From Blautia sp. SC05B48 (GTDB taxonomy: Bacteria > Bacillota > Clostridia > Lachnospirales > Lachnospiraceae), in the NCBI RefSeq assembly GCF_005848555.1, contig NZ_CP040518.1, positions 1,673,001-1,737,000 on the forward strand: a stretch of 64,000 nucleotides of DNA, in the 5' to 3' direction. Below, piece by piece: positions 41,795-50,947 of this stretch (positions are counted from its first letter, which is position 1; every line of letters begins with the position of its first letter). The notes under the pieces were generated by a model. It was not told where the DNA came from, ran no database searches, and saw only the letters and a program-made list of their open reading frames with translations. Position numbers and translations under genes: made by a program.

Positions 41795-41867
41795 CAAGGT
41801 TAGCAAGTTTAAATCTGAAAAAATGCTCTGAATACAGAGTCAAGTTTTTTAAGGAGGACATTTTAAA

Positions 41868-43061
41868 ATGGCAAAGGCTAAGTTTGAGAGAACAAAACCG
41901 CATTGTAACATTGGTACCATCGGACACGTTGACCATGGTAAAACAACTTTAACAGCAGCTATCACAAAAGTTCTGTCTGAGAGAGTAGCAGGAAACACAG
42001 CTACAGATTTCGCTAATATCGATAAAGCTCCAGAGGAAAGAGAGCGTGGTATCACAATTTCTACAGCACACGTTGAGTATGAGACAGAGCATAGACACTA
42101 TGCACACGTTGACTGCCCAGGACATGCTGACTACGTTAAGAACATGATCACAGGTGCAGCTCAGATGGATGGTGCTATCCTTGTTGTTGCTGCTACAGAC
42201 GGTGTTATGGCTCAGACTAAAGAGCATATCCTTCTTTCCCGTCAGGTAGGTGTTCCTTACATCGTTGTATTCATGAACAAATGTGATATGGTAGACGATG
42301 AGGAGCTTCTTGAGCTCGTAGAGATGGAGATCCGTGAGCTTCTTTCCGAGTATGACTTCCCAGGAGATGACATCCCGGTTATCCAGGGTTCTGCTCTTAA
42401 AGCACTTGAGGATCCGAGCAGCGAGTGGGGCGACAAGATCATGGAGCTTATGGATGCTGTTGACAGCTACATTCCAGACCCACAGCGTGACACAGATAAG
42501 CCGTTCGTTATGCCTGTAGAGGATGTATTCTCTATCACAGGACGTGGTACAGTTGCAACTGGTAGAGTTGAGGCTGGTGTTCTTCACGTATCTGATGAGG
42601 TTGAGATCGTTGGTATCAAAGAAGAGACTCGTAAAGTTGTTGTAACTGGTATCGAGATGTTCCGTAAACTTCTTGATGAGGCTCAGGCTGGTGATAACAT
42701 CGGAGCACTTCTTCGTGGTGTTCAGAGAAACGAGATCGAGCGTGGACAGGTTCTTGCTAAACCAGGAACACTTACATGCCATACAAAATTCACAGCTCAG
42801 GTTTACGTTCTGACTAAAGACGAGGGTGGCCGTCATACACCATTCTTCAACAACTATCGTCCGCAGTTCTACTTCAGAACAACAGACGTAACAGGTGTTT
42901 GCAACCTTCCAGAGGGAACAGAGATGTGCATGCCTGGAGATAACATCGAGATGACAATCGAGCTGATTCATCCGATCGCTATGAGCCAGGGTCTTACATT
43001 CGCTATCCGCGAGGGTGGACGTACTGTAGGATCAGGACGTGTTGCTACAATCATCGAGTAA
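41868..43061 (+). CDS. tuf: Elongation factor Tu
   Basis: A 397-residue GTPase that delivers aminoacyl-tRNA to the ribosome. G1 [14 protein letters not shown], switch region [14 protein letters not shown]3 [21 protein letters not shown]4 [15 protein letters not shown], then [13 protein letters not shown] of domain 2. AAGGAGGACA precedes ATG 41868. Full length and intact. Confidence 0.98.
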   Translation: MAKAKFERTKPHCNIGTIGHVDHGKTTLTAAITKVLSERVAGNTATDFANIDKAPEERERGITISTAHVEYETEHRHYAHVDCPGHADYVKNMITGAAQMDGAILVVAATDGVMAQTKEHILLSRQVGVPYIVVFMNKCDMVDDEELLELVEMEIRELLSEYDFPGDDIPVIQGSALKALEDPSSEWGDKIMELMDAVDSYIPDPQRDTDKPFVMPVEDVFSITGRGTVATGRVEAGVLHVSDEVEIVGIKEETRKVVVTGIEMFRKLLDEAQAGDNIGALLRGVQRNEIERGQVLAKPGTLTCHTKFTAQVYVLTKDEGGRHTPFFNNYRPQFYFRTTDVTGVCNLPEGTEMCMPGDNIEMTIELIHPIAMSQGLTFAIREGGRTVGSGRVATIIE

Positions 43062-43127
43062 TTTTAGCATAACATCTTAATTTTATAAATAGAGTACCGC
43101 AAGGTACATTGTGTCCAAACGTAAGAT

Positions 43128-43158
43128 ACCCCGGAACCGCAAGGTTTCCGGGGTTTTT
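43128..43158 (+). terminator. Terminator of tuf
   Basis: ACCCCGGAACC (43128-43138) pairs with GGTTTCCGGGGT (43143-43154, one bulged base) around GCAA, followed by TTTTT. A smaller GTACC-GCAA-GGTAC hairpin precedes it at 43094-43107. The following stretch to 43416 shows no gene. Confidence 0.87.
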
Positions 43159-43416
43159 CTGTTATGTGAAAGATTTGAATACAGCTATAAAGAATAGCGA
43201 ATAAATTAAAACAGGCAGGTATGTGAAGAATTTTATTTTCTTCGCATATTGGCAAGGGAATGGTATCTGGCAGGAACACCGTACTGTGGAGATCTGGAAT
43301 ATATCTAGGCGAGAATAAAGGAAGAGGATATGCGGATACATACCGCAGGAAGAAGGTTTCCGCACAAAAAAATTGTAAGATTTCTTCAACTGTGAAGTCT
43401 AAAGGAGTGTGATTTT

Positions 43417-43779
43417 ATGAAAAAGTTGATAGCATTGGTTCTAGCATTGGTTTGTGTGTTTGGTCTGGGCGGTTGCAACACCAAGAGTATGAATTATATT
43501 ATTGAGAACAAACCAAGTGTAACGGGTATTGTAGAAGAGGTGCATAACGATTATGTCATAATGTACTCTGATACAGCAGATGGGTATCCGAATGGGTCAA
43601 GGTGGTCAATATCTTTGAGTGTAGAAAACAAGGACAGTTATACCAACCTTTCTGTTGGTGACGAAATTGTTGTATATCACGACGGAAATGTTATGGAGAC
43701 AGACCCATTAAAAGTGGGGACAGTTTATGCCATTACATTGAAAACTCCTGATGACAGAACAGAGAACAACAAAGGCTGA
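43417..43779 (+). CDS. Small lipoprotein of unknown function
   Basis: A 120-residue predicted lipoprotein. The signal peptide MKKLIALVLALVCVFGLGGC ends in a lipobox (LGGC), with the lipidated Cys at residue 20. The mature part is a small beta-strand domain (SVTGIVEEVHNDYVIMYSD, then LSVGDEIVVYHDGNV), resembling OB-like or DUF3221-type domains. AAAGGAGTGTG precedes the ATG. It lies just upstream of the XRE regulator gene broken by E2. Function unknown. Confidence 0.78.
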   Translation: MKKLIALVLALVCVFGLGGCNTKSMNYIIENKPSVTGIVEEVHNDYVIMYSDTADGYPNGSRWSISLSVENKDSYTNLSVGDEIVVYHDGNVMETDPLKVGTVYAITLKTPDDRTENNKG

Positions 43780-43920
43780 CTAATTCCAGTTTGTATAATT
43801 GAAAAAATAAAAAACGCATAGACAACTGTGTCTATTAGTGAAAATACGACATTTCTCGCTTTGTGTCGTGTTATTTGCAGATAACAGATTCTATATTTGA
43901 TGATGAAAGGAGGAGTTGAG

Positions 43921-44043
43921 GTGGACCAAGTAAAAATCGGGAATTTTTAAAAAAAACTTCGCAAAGAAAAAGGCATTACACAGGAGCAGTTGGCAGAAAT
44001 ATTAAATGTCTCTGGAAGGACCGTATCCAGATGGGAAACCGGA
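43921..44043 (+). pseudogene. XRE family regulator, N-terminal part, with in-frame stop, interrupted by E2
   Basis: GTG 43921, after AAAGGAGGAG, begins VDQVKIGNF, then an in-frame TAA (43948-43950), then KKLRKEKGITQEQLAEILN and VSGRTVSRWETG, a classic Cro/C1 HTH. The continuation NNMPDISILV is found at 57847, 13.8 kb away. The TAA stop lies in an A-rich run and would truncate the protein even without E2, unless translation restarts. So the gene is decayed as well as interrupted. Confidence 0.85.
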
Positions 44044-44063
44044 GTTTCCCATAGTTAAAGATA
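44044..44063 (+). repeat. Left terminal inverted arm of E2
   Basis: GTTTCCCATAGTTAAAGATA. Its complement TATCTTTAACTATGGGAAAC aligns with the right end TATCTTTAATTAAGGGAGAC, three mismatches in about 20. Confidence 0.75.
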
Positions 44064-44082
44064 CCACACCAAATATGATGAA

Positions 44083-44094
44083 CCCACGCTTATA
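44083..44094 (+). repeat. 12-mer shared with the recombinase promoter region
   Basis: CCCACGCTTATA here is the exact complement of 56137-56148, the 3' arm of a hairpin before the recombinase gene. It may be a binding site for a shared regulator near both ends. Confidence 0.5.
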
Positions 44095-44118
44095 CACTAC
44101 CAGCTATAATAAACCGCA

Positions 44119-44155
44119 AGGACAGCAATTTGATGATACTGCTGTCCTTTCTTTT
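44119..44155 (+). terminator. Intrinsic terminator at the left end of E2
   Basis: AGGACAGCA (44119-44127) pairs with TGCTGTCCT (44140-44148), followed by TTCTTTT. It insulates the resistance module from host transcription entering through the XRE gene. Confidence 0.8.
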
Positions 44156-44207
44156 ATAAAATTGCAGTACACATAAAAAAGCTGTAAAATGATAAATATA
44201 TTTGTCC

Positions 44208-44241
44208 TTGTAACAATTCTCGGACATTTGCCTGTTATACT
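44208..44241 (+). promoter_or_regulatory. Operator and promoter of the two-component genes
   Basis: TTGTAACAATTCTCGGACAT continues to TTTG at 44230; TATACT (-10) is at 44236-44241. There is no good -35, and the motif takes its place, as in promoters activated by a response regulator. The same motif with the same 5-base distance to the -10 occurs at 46097 before the ABC genes. Confidence 0.7.
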
Positions 44242-44269
44242 ATCTGCAAAAAGCAAAGGAAGTGAGAAT

Positions 44270-44962
44270 ATGGAGCAGATTTTAATTGTCGAGGACGACA
44301 GTTTTTTGAATAAGATGTTAGACTATAACCTGACCGCAGACGGCTACGGCGTGACTTCTGCCCTAAATGCCAGAACCGCAGCCGAAGCCATCCGCCAGCG
44401 GGAATTTGATTTAGTGCTGCTGGACATCAACCTGCCGGACGGGAACGGTTTTGAACTGTGCAAGCTGATAAAGCCCCAGCACCCGGACACCATCGTAATA
44501 TTCCTGACCGCCAACGATCAGGAGAGCGACCAGATACGGGGCTATGAGGTGGGCGCGGTGGACTACATCACAAAGCCCTTTGTAATCGGGGCCTTGCAGC
44601 GGAAGATCAAAGCCATGTTCGCCATGCTGGAACACCACAAACCGGCTAAGGACATTTACGATGACGGACGGCTGTTTCTGGACTTCTCGGAGCAGACGGC
44701 TTCCCTAAACGGCAAGCCCCTGACCCTATCCCCGATGGAGTACAAAATGCTGAACCTGTTTCGTAAAAATCCCCGGCAAGTGCTGACCCGTGGGCAGCTT
44801 TTGGAAAAGCTGTGGGATATAGACGAGAGGTTTGTAGACGAACACACCCTGACAACCTCCATCAGCCGGATTCGCAGCAAGATCGAATCCGACGGCGGCG
44901 CACCCTACATCAAGACTGTTTACGGCATGGGCTATCAATGGACGGGAGGCGAGGCAAAATGA
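44270..44962 (+). CDS. OmpR/PhoB family response regulator (BceR/VirR-like)
   Basis: A 230-residue response regulator. The receiver has acidic EDD at residues 8-10, the phosphoacceptor aspartate in LVLLDINLPDGNG, threonine in FLTANDQ and lysine in ITKPF. The winged-helix effector domain has LSPMEYKMLNLF and VDEHTLTTSISRIRSKIE, ending VYGMGYQW. ATG 44270 (AAAGGAAGTGAG upstream) is chosen over an in-frame start at 44189 that would overlap the operator. It should bind the TGTAACA-type repeats and activate the transporter genes. GC is visibly higher than in surrounding host DNA. Confidence 0.93.
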   Translation: MEQILIVEDDSFLNKMLDYNLTADGYGVTSALNARTAAEAIRQREFDLVLLDINLPDGNGFELCKLIKPQHPDTIVIFLTANDQESDQIRGYEVGAVDYITKPFVIGALQRKIKAMFAMLEHHKPAKDIYDDGRLFLDFSEQTASLNGKPLTLSPMEYKMLNLFRKNPRQVLTRGQLLEKLWDIDERFVDEHTLTTSISRIRSKIESDGGAPYIKTVYGMGYQWTGGEAK

Positions 44963-45990
44963 AGGTTCAAAACCTCTCGGTAAAGCGGCTGTTTGGCCGG
45001 GTGGCAATAGGGCTTGTCCTCTCCATGTCCGGGATCACCATAGTCCTGTTTTTTGTGACAAAACAGACGGCGGTGCTGCTGACAGGCGGGGCGCTGCTGC
45101 TGTGTGCCCTTGTGGGGATTTTCGTACTGACGCAGGCGTTTGGAAAGCGGCTGTCGCAGTTTACCGCTGACCTGTGCCAGACCTTAGACCACATGATCGC
45201 CGGGAATGAAGCGCCCCAGCGCCCAGAGGACAGCGAAACCCAGCTTGCCAGAATTGGGCACCGTCTGGCAAGGCTCTACCAGATCATGCAGGAGAACCGC
45301 CGCCGGGTGGACGAGGAACGGCAGGAGTTACAGACCCTTGTATCGGATATTTCCCATCAGGTGAAAACGCCGGTAAGCAATCTGAAAATGGCGACGGACA
45401 CCCTGCTGGAAAAGCCTATGGCCGAGGCAGAGCGCACCGACTTTATCCGGGGAATCCGCAGCCAGACGGATAAGCTGGACTTTCTCTTTCAGGCCCTTGT
45501 GAAAACCTCCCGTCTGGAAACAGGCGTGATCCAGTTGGACAAGAAACCGGGCCGCCTCTTTGATACCGTGGCACAGGCCATGAGTGGGATCGTGTATGCA
45601 GCGGAGAAAAAGGAAATCGCCGTGTCCGTGGACTGCCCGGAGGATTTGACCGTTTCCCATGACAGCAAGTGGACATCGGAAGCCCTCTTTAACCTGCTGG
45701 ACAATGCGGTGAAGTACACCCCGGCAGGCGGGAAAATCGCTGTGTCTGTGGTGCTGTGGGAAATGTATGTGGAAATCAAAGTGACCGACACTGGCAAGGG
45801 CATTTCCGAAAGCAATCAGGCCACTATCTTCCAGCGCTTCTATCGTGAGGAAGAAGTACACGAACAGCAGGGTGTGGGCATTGGCCTGTATCTGGCCCGC
45901 GAGATCGTAACGCGGCAGGGTGGCTATATCAAAGTGGTTTCGGAGCCGGGCAAGGGTTCGGAATTTTCCATTATGCTTCCCTTGCGTTGA
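44959..45990 (+). CDS. Sensor histidine kinase, partner of the response regulator
   Basis: A 343-residue kinase with two transmembrane segments close together (about residues 14-36 and 40-60) and almost no extracellular loop, the intramembrane-sensing type. H-box SDISHQVKTPVSNLKMATD with the phosphoacceptor His near 137; N-box NLLDNAVKYTPAGG; G-boxes DTGKGIS and GVGIGLYLAREIV. The start ATG overlaps the regulator stop (ATGA). Short-loop kinases of this type usually sense cell-wall peptide antibiotics through an associated ABC transporter, which is encoded downstream. Confidence 0.93.
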   Translation: MKVQNLSVKRLFGRVAIGLVLSMSGITIVLFFVTKQTAVLLTGGALLLCALVGIFVLTQAFGKRLSQFTADLCQTLDHMIAGNEAPQRPEDSETQLARIGHRLARLYQIMQENRRRVDEERQELQTLVSDISHQVKTPVSNLKMATDTLLEKPMAEAERTDFIRGIRSQTDKLDFLFQALVKTSRLETGVIQLDKKPGRLFDTVAQAMSGIVYAAEKKEIAVSVDCPEDLTVSHDSKWTSEALFNLLDNAVKYTPAGGKIAVSVVLWEMYVEIKVTDTGKGISESNQATIFQRFYREEEVHEQQGVGIGLYLAREIVTRQGGYIKVVSEPGKGSEFSIMLPLR

Positions 45991-46041
45991 GAGAAACTTT
46001 CTGCTTCGGGTCAAGTTGGCCCGAAGCGCAGAGATAAAATG

Positions 46042-46066
46042 AAATGTCCGAGCGTTGTAACATTTC
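46042..46066. promoter_or_regulatory. Divergent half-sites of the response-regulator motif
   Basis: AAATGTCCG (46042-46050, the complement of CGGACATTT) is followed by TTGTAACATTTC (46055-46066). The two half-sites of the operator are present in head-to-head arrangement, just after the kinase stop. Confidence 0.5.
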
Positions 46067-46096
46067 ACCTCAATTTTCAATGAATTTTTTTAGCCG

Positions 46097-46130
46097 CTGT
46101 AACATTTCGCGGACATTTGGGTTTTACAAT
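46097..46130 (+). promoter_or_regulatory. Operator and promoter of the ABC transporter genes
   Basis: CTGTAACATTTCGCGGACAT continues to TTTG at 46119, and TACAAT is at 46125-46130. TAACATTT and GGACATTT form a direct repeat with an 11-base period, placed over the -35 position. Confidence 0.72.
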
Positions 46131-46172
46131 ACACTTATCAACAGGTAGGAAGCCTTGAAAGGAGTTTTGAAT

Positions 46173-46838
46173 ATGAGCGTTTTACAGACGATTGACCTGA
46201 AAAAGTATTACGGTACAGAACCGAACATTACCCGCGCCCTTGACGGCGTAAATTTCTCCGTGGAGGACGGCGAGTTTGTGGCTGTTGTGGGAACCTCTGG
46301 TAGCGGCAAGTCCACCCTGCTTCACATGATGGGCGGGTTGGACACTCCCACCAGCGGAACCGTGATTGTCCGAGGCGAAGAACTGGCAAAGAAGAACGAC
46401 GAGCAGCTTACCATCTTTCGCCGCCGCAACATCGGCTTTATCTTCCAGAACTATAACCTTGTTCCCATCCTGAATGTGTATGAGAACATTGTCCTGCCGG
46501 TGGAGTTGGACGGGGACACGGTGGATCAGAAGTTTTTGGACGAAATTGTTCACCTACTGGGGCTGGAAGATAAACTGAAAAATATGCCGAACAATCTATC
46601 CGGCGGACAGCAGCAGCGTGTGGCTATCGCCCGCGCCTTGATTACCAAACCGGCTATCGTGCTGGCGGACGAACCGACCGGCAATCTTGACAGCAAGACC
46701 AGCACTGAGGTGCTGGGGCTTATCAAGCGCACCAGTGCGGAGTTCCGGCAAACCGTTGTGATGATTACCCACAACAACGATATTGCCCGTCTTGCAGATC
46801 GGATTGTCCGCATTGAGGACGGCAAAATTGTGGAATAA
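46173..46838 (+). CDS. ABC transporter ATP-binding protein (BceA-like)
   Basis: A 221-residue ATPase of the MacB/LolD/BceA branch. Walker A GTSGSGKSTLLHMMGGLD near residue 41; Q-loop FIFQNYNLVP; signature LSGGQQQRVAIARAL near 140; Walker B VLADEPTGNLDS; switch His in VMITHNN. ATG 46173 follows GAAAGGAG. With the FtsX-like permease it forms an ATP-driven transporter that either exports or frees bound antimicrobial peptide (bacitracin, lantibiotic type) from its lipid target and signals to the kinase. Confidence 0.95.
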   Translation: MSVLQTIDLKKYYGTEPNITRALDGVNFSVEDGEFVAVVGTSGSGKSTLLHMMGGLDTPTSGTVIVRGEELAKKNDEQLTIFRRRNIGFIFQNYNLVPILNVYENIVLPVELDGDTVDQKFLDEIVHLLGLEDKLKNMPNNLSGGQQQRVAIARALITKPAIVLADEPTGNLDSKTSTEVLGLIKRTSAEFRQTVVMITHNNDIARLADRIVRIEDGKIVE

Positions 46839-46855
46839 GTAGGGGGTGGCAGACT

Positions 46856-49348
46856 ATGACATGGCCTTTTGAAAATGATACCAGTAACATTGAAAAGAAA
46901 CTGGCAAAGCGCAGTTTGCACCATGAACGGCAGCGTAATTTATTTGCAATCATTGCTCTTGTGCTAACTGCATTTATGATAACTGCGACATTCAGTATTG
47001 GTTTTAGTTACTTTGAAACCTACCAAATGCAACAAATTCGGTTAATGGGAACTACCGCTGATGTCGGAATCACAAACGTAACAGAAAATCAGTTGGTTGA
47101 CATTTCAAAATCAAACCTTGTCCTTGACGTAGGTATACAGCAGCGTTTAGGCAGTGTTGATACAGAGCAACTGCAAAATGCGAGATTAGGTATAGTTTGG
47201 ATAGATGATACCGAGTGGGAACACCACCGTCTTCCTACTATATCAGGTGTTGTAGGAAATTACCCATCAAGTAAAAACGAAATTATGCTACCTACATGGG
47301 TGCTTGAACAGATGGGCATTTCTGATCCGCAAATAGGGATGGAGATTGTGTTGTCGTACCAAATTGGCGATAGCTATAATTATGTCTCAGACACCTTTTT
47401 GCTGTCGGGCTACTATACGGACTACATTCCAATGCGCACAAATAATCGTGGTTATGTTTATGTTTCATCCGCTTTTAAGGATAGCTTAAATGTATCACTG
47501 GATAATAGTGTTACGGCAATGATCCGTTTTCAAGGCAATGATAATGCTGACAAAAACTGTGAAAGATTGCGGCGTGAGATTGACTTTACAGAAGGGCAAA
47601 CATTTGAAATTGCACCATTAGAACAGGCAAATGGTGGAACTATTATTTTAGCTGTAATAATTTTAGCAGTTTTTATATCCTTTAGCGGCTATCTGCTGAT
47701 TTATAATATTCTTTATGTCTCTGTCGTAAAAGATGTGCAATTCTATGGCCGTCTTAAAACGATTGGAACGACCCAAAGGCAGATAAAGAGAATTATCTAT
47801 AAGCAGGCAATCAGAATCTCTTGTATTGGTATTCCGATTGGTCTGTTACTTGGTGCGGCTGTTTCCTTTGGCATTGTTCCTTACTTCCTGAATATGATGT
47901 ATTCAACAAATTCTGATGTGGGAACAAAAGTATCTTTTTCGCCGTTTATTTTCATAGGAGCGGCCATATTTACGTTCATTACCGTTATGATTGCAAGCAT
48001 GAAGCCCGCCAAAATTGCCGGAAGTGTTTCACCAATAGCAGCACTCCAATATACAGCAGCCAGCACAAAGAGCAGCGCCAGAAATTGTAGCAAAATGAAG
48101 TTGTCCAGAATGGCATGGAACAATGTCTTTCGTAATGCTAAGAGTACAACCCTTGTTTTTGCATCGCTTTTTTTCGGCCTTTCCTTGTTCCTTGTCGTCA
48201 CAGGGCTATTACATGGTTTAAGCCCGGAGAATTATGTGAGCCAATGGGGAGTAAGCGATTTTGCACTCACATATAGTATCCACGAAAGAGAAGATTTAAT
48301 TTCCAGCGAAATGGTTTCAGAGATTGGTCAGCTTGACGGCATTGAGAATTTGAGGTTGACCTATGCACCTTATCCTCAAGTAGCAGCAGATGTTGTATAT
48401 GACGATGCTGTATTTCACGAGTTTCTTGCGTCATTAGACGGAGTAAACGGCATTGATTTTTCTGATCCGGCAAAATTAGAAAATTATCAGCAAAACTTTT
48501 TTAGCGGGGTTTTTGGAATTGACAGTGCATATTTGGAAGAAATCAATAAAACCTTAAACTTGCCTATTGACACGTCTGCCTTTGAACAAGGAAAGGTTGT
48601 GCTGCTGTCCAAAACAGTAGAAGGCCTTATTCAGCCAGGGCAGGAAATAACAATCCAGACGCAGAACGGACAGCATTCCTTTATTGTAGCGAACGGTTAT
48701 TTGAATGAAGGGTTTCGAGCAGGAGGAGGCAATGAGAGAGGGACGGCTCCTGATTTGTATATTAGTCAAACAGCTTTGAAAGAACTCTTTCCGCAATATA
48801 GAGTGTTCCGCGTGGCCTTTGATACGGATGGTCAACATGACGAAAGTATACTGCAAGAATTAAAGCAAATCACCGCATCACAAGCTAACATTGATATTAT
48901 ATCCCGATATGAACGGCGAGAAGAAATGCAGGAATATCTCATTACAGCAAAGGTTTTAGGAACAGGGTTGTCCGTGATCCTGCTGCTTGTTGGTGTCATG
49001 AACTTTGTCAATACAATGGTTGTCAATGTAAATACTCGGCGCTATGAATTAGCTGTTCTTGAAAGCATTGGAATGACAAAGCGACAAATCAAACGAATGC
49101 TATTTATGGAAGGTTTCTATTATTGGGGCGTTTCCCTTTCCCTTGCTGTCACCATTGGAACAGCAATCTTCATCTTGCTATATATGATTTTTAGTAAAGT
49201 GGCCTATTATGCTGTTTTCTCCTATCCATTTATCCCACTGGTGCTGGTGTCTGGACTGGTGTTGCTAATCTGCCTTATTGTGCCTATATGGGTCTACAAA
49301 ACTGACGTTAACCTTCCAGTTGTGGAGCGATTGCGGTTGACAGAGTGA
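46856..49348 (+). CDS. FtsX-like ABC transporter permease (BceB-like)
   Basis: An 830-residue permease with ten transmembrane helices: one after about 28 residues, a cluster at 258-400 with the first FtsX domain, one near 425, and the second FtsX domain at about 690-820. A soluble domain lies between the first helix and the first cluster, and a second large one lies before the last cluster. It starts 17 bases after the ATPase stop. It is distinctly more AT-rich than the kinase and ATPase genes, which suggests a mosaic module. Its partner is the ATPase; substrate probably a cell-wall-active peptide. Confidence 0.9.
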   Translation: MTWPFENDTSNIEKKLAKRSLHHERQRNLFAIIALVLTAFMITATFSIGFSYFETYQMQQIRLMGTTADVGITNVTENQLVDISKSNLVLDVGIQQRLGSVDTEQLQNARLGIVWIDDTEWEHHRLPTISGVVGNYPSSKNEIMLPTWVLEQMGISDPQIGMEIVLSYQIGDSYNYVSDTFLLSGYYTDYIPMRTNNRGYVYVSSAFKDSLNVSLDNSVTAMIRFQGNDNADKNCERLRREIDFTEGQTFEIAPLEQANGGTIILAVIILAVFISFSGYLLIYNILYVSVVKDVQFYGRLKTIGTTQRQIKRIIYKQAIRISCIGIPIGLLLGAAVSFGIVPYFLNMMYSTNSDVGTKVSFSPFIFIGAAIFTFITVMIASMKPAKIAGSVSPIAALQYTAASTKSSARNCSKMKLSRMAWNNVFRNAKSTTLVFASLFFGLSLFLVVTGLLHGLSPENYVSQWGVSDFALTYSIHEREDLISSEMVSEIGQLDGIENLRLTYAPYPQVAADVVYDDAVFHEFLASLDGVNGIDFSDPAKLENYQQNFFSGVFGIDSAYLEEINKTLNLPIDTSAFEQGKVVLLSKTVEGLIQPGQEITIQTQNGQHSFIVANGYLNEGFRAGGGNERGTAPDLYISQTALKELFPQYRVFRVAFDTDGQHDESILQELKQITASQANIDIISRYERREEMQEYLITAKVLGTGLSVILLLVGVMNFVNTMVVNVNTRRYELAVLESIGMTKRQIKRMLFMEGFYYWGVSLSLAVTIGTAIFILLYMIFSKVAYYAVFSYPFIPLVLVSGLVLLICLIVPIWVYKTDVNLPVVERLRLTE

Positions 49349-49389
49349 GTTTAATCAAATAGCAAAACATCCTTAGATCAATCATATCG

Positions 49390-49422
49390 AAGCGGAGCAG
49401 ATTTTAGCTGCTCCGCTTCTTT
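49390..49422 (+). terminator. Terminator of the transporter genes
   Basis: AAGCGGAGCAG (49390-49400) pairs with CTGCTCCGCTT (49408-49418), followed by CTTTAG. Confidence 0.85.
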
Positions 49423-49446
49423 AGTATTTTTCAAAAAATTCTTTTG

Positions 49447-49513
49447 AAATGTCCGAGCTTTGTAACAATTCAGCCTGTTTTTCTGTCGAAATCAAAGGCA
49501 CCTCGGACATTTA
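49447..49513. promoter_or_regulatory. Further copies of the response-regulator motif
   Basis: AAATGTCCG (49447-49455), TTTGTAACAATTC (49459-49471) and CTCGGACATTTA (49502-49513) repeat the operator half-sites downstream of the transporter. No intact gene uses them. They may be left from a second promoter of the same type. Confidence 0.5.
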
Positions 49514-49604
49514 TAGTTCTTCCAAAAGTTTGATGATAATATTACCATTCATGGAAGAAGCAATCTGTTATTGCAATAATGCGAAATTGACGATAGAAAG
49601 TTTT

Positions 49605-50645
49605 TCATATCTCGGTCAGCTCAACAATTACATTACTCTGCTGATACAGCCAGTCCGTAAATTCTTTCGGGCTGGCCGTTCCTGTTTTTACAGCCTTTTT
49701 TCTCTGTAAGGCTTCTTTCTTAAAGTCGGAAAAGGAAGCCTGTATTTTTTCCAGACGGTCAGCCGGAAAGCCTGCGGTATTTTTTACCCGGTTTATTTTG
49801 TTGCGCCAGTTCTGGCATTCATTTTTATAAAGCAGGTCATAGTTATTTTCTCTTGACCTCTCGTCAAATTCCCGCTTGTTTTGAAGCGCCTGTGCTTTTC
49901 GGCACTTGTCGCTGCACAGCTCATACCGCTGGCTCTTTGCCAGAAAATATTTTCCACAGACCTTGCACCGCCGGAAGCAAAGCCCCCAGTCATTCAGCCT
50001 GTTCAGATAATAGGTAATCAACGGGTAGAGGGACGCATAGGCAGACACACATTCTTCTGTGCGCCGGTTGTCCGGGAACCAGAGGTCAAGCCGGGTATCT
50101 TCTGACGGTGCGCCTTTGAAATAAAGGCTGCCAGCTTGAAATTGTTTCGGTTTTCCTGTCTCCCTGTCAAAGCTCATGGTTTCGTTTTGGAATACCCCGG
50201 TCAGTCTGCTCATTTTATCCATGAAGCGGTCACAGGCAGCGTTACGGTCACGGGGTTCTCTGGCAAGCAGATAGCTGTTCCAGATACGGAACGCCACATA
50301 CATTTTCAGAGGGTCGTTGCTAAGATATTTCTCCCAAAGAAATTCGCTTGCCGCCTGCTCCAGCTCCGGCTGTTTCCATCGGTTGGAGTGGAGAGCTTGC
50401 CGCAGCGGAGAAAGCCCGTATAAGTTCCAGTCTCTGTCCGTGTCACGCTCAAAGTTTATCAAAAAAGTTCCCAGTGGGCGTGTCATATCACAAAGCACCT
50501 CTGCGTTTTGGCTCCCGTTCAGACGGAAGCGGATCTGCTGTTCTTCCCCAATCAAAATCCGCTCTTTCATTTTCTTCCTGTCCAGCGTCAGGACAAACAA
50601 AATCCTCTCAAAACATGGCTCATGCCGTATAAACTGATTCTCCAT
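49605..50645 (-). CDS. DUF6076-like zinc-finger protein of element E2
   Basis: A 346-residue homologue of the leftward gene of E1 at 21073-22116, identical in long stretches around the zinc knuckle (CKVCGKYFLAKSQRYELC, SDKCRKAQALQNKREFDE). I start at ATG 50645 (MENQFIRHEPCF), aligned with the E1 start and preceded by a GGGG-containing ribosome binding site; a frame open to 50705 adds 20 unrelated residues. The basic C-terminal tail fits nucleic-acid binding. Function unknown. Confidence 0.75.
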   Translation of the reverse strand: MENQFIRHEPCFERILFVLTLDRKKMKERILIGEEQQIRFRLNGSQNAEVLCDMTRPLGTFLINFERDTDRDWNLYGLSPLRQALHSNRWKQPELEQAASEFLWEKYLSNDPLKMYVAFRIWNSYLLAREPRDRNAACDRFMDKMSRLTGVFQNETMSFDRETGKPKQFQAGSLYFKGAPSEDTRLDLWFPDNRRTEECVSAYASLYPLITYYLNRLNDWGLCFRRCKVCGKYFLAKSQRYELCSDKCRKAQALQNKREFDERSRENNYDLLYKNECQNWRNKINRVKNTAGFPADRLEKIQASFSDFKKEALQRKKAVKTGTASPKEFTDWLYQQSNVIVELTEI

Positions 50646-50700
50646 CCCTATCCCCTGCCTTTGTTTATGGTAATTATATAATTCAGTTATATCCGTTACA

Positions 50701-50947
50701 CTCATGGTATCGCAGAATCATTGTTTTGTCAAGGATAGTACGCTATGATGATTGCGGTTGGTAATTTCGTACCGCACAGTACCTTGACAAGTGAATGACC
50801 GTCCAAAAGGGATATGACCGGCAGGAGAAGTGACGCATTCGGCGCACCAATGCAGGGAAACACCGCAGGAATGGGGCAGGAAAACGGCTTTTGGGGAGAA
50901 CGGCAACAGGAAGCATTTTAACCTATTTGATTTATGGGAGGAACAGA
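50701..50947. promoter_or_regulatory. Divergent region with the non-coding block shared with E1
   Basis: GGTAATTTCGTAC (50759-50772 region), CAGTAC-CTTGACA, ATGACCGTC and GAAGTGACGCATTCG recur here in the same order as at 22230-22325 in E1. TTGACA at 50783 could be a -35. Confidence 0.55.

Noticed and set aside
41949-42971. 340-codon open frame on the reverse strand of tuf
   Set aside because: It mirrors the strongly biased codons of tuf, has no ribosome binding site and resembles no protein. The same holds for the reverse frames over fusA (40654-41412) and vapE (24834-25583).
49449-49709. 86-codon plus-strand frame after the transporter genes
   Set aside because: It runs through the regulator half-sites and antisense to the end of the DUF6076 gene, has no ribosome binding site and no recognisable composition.
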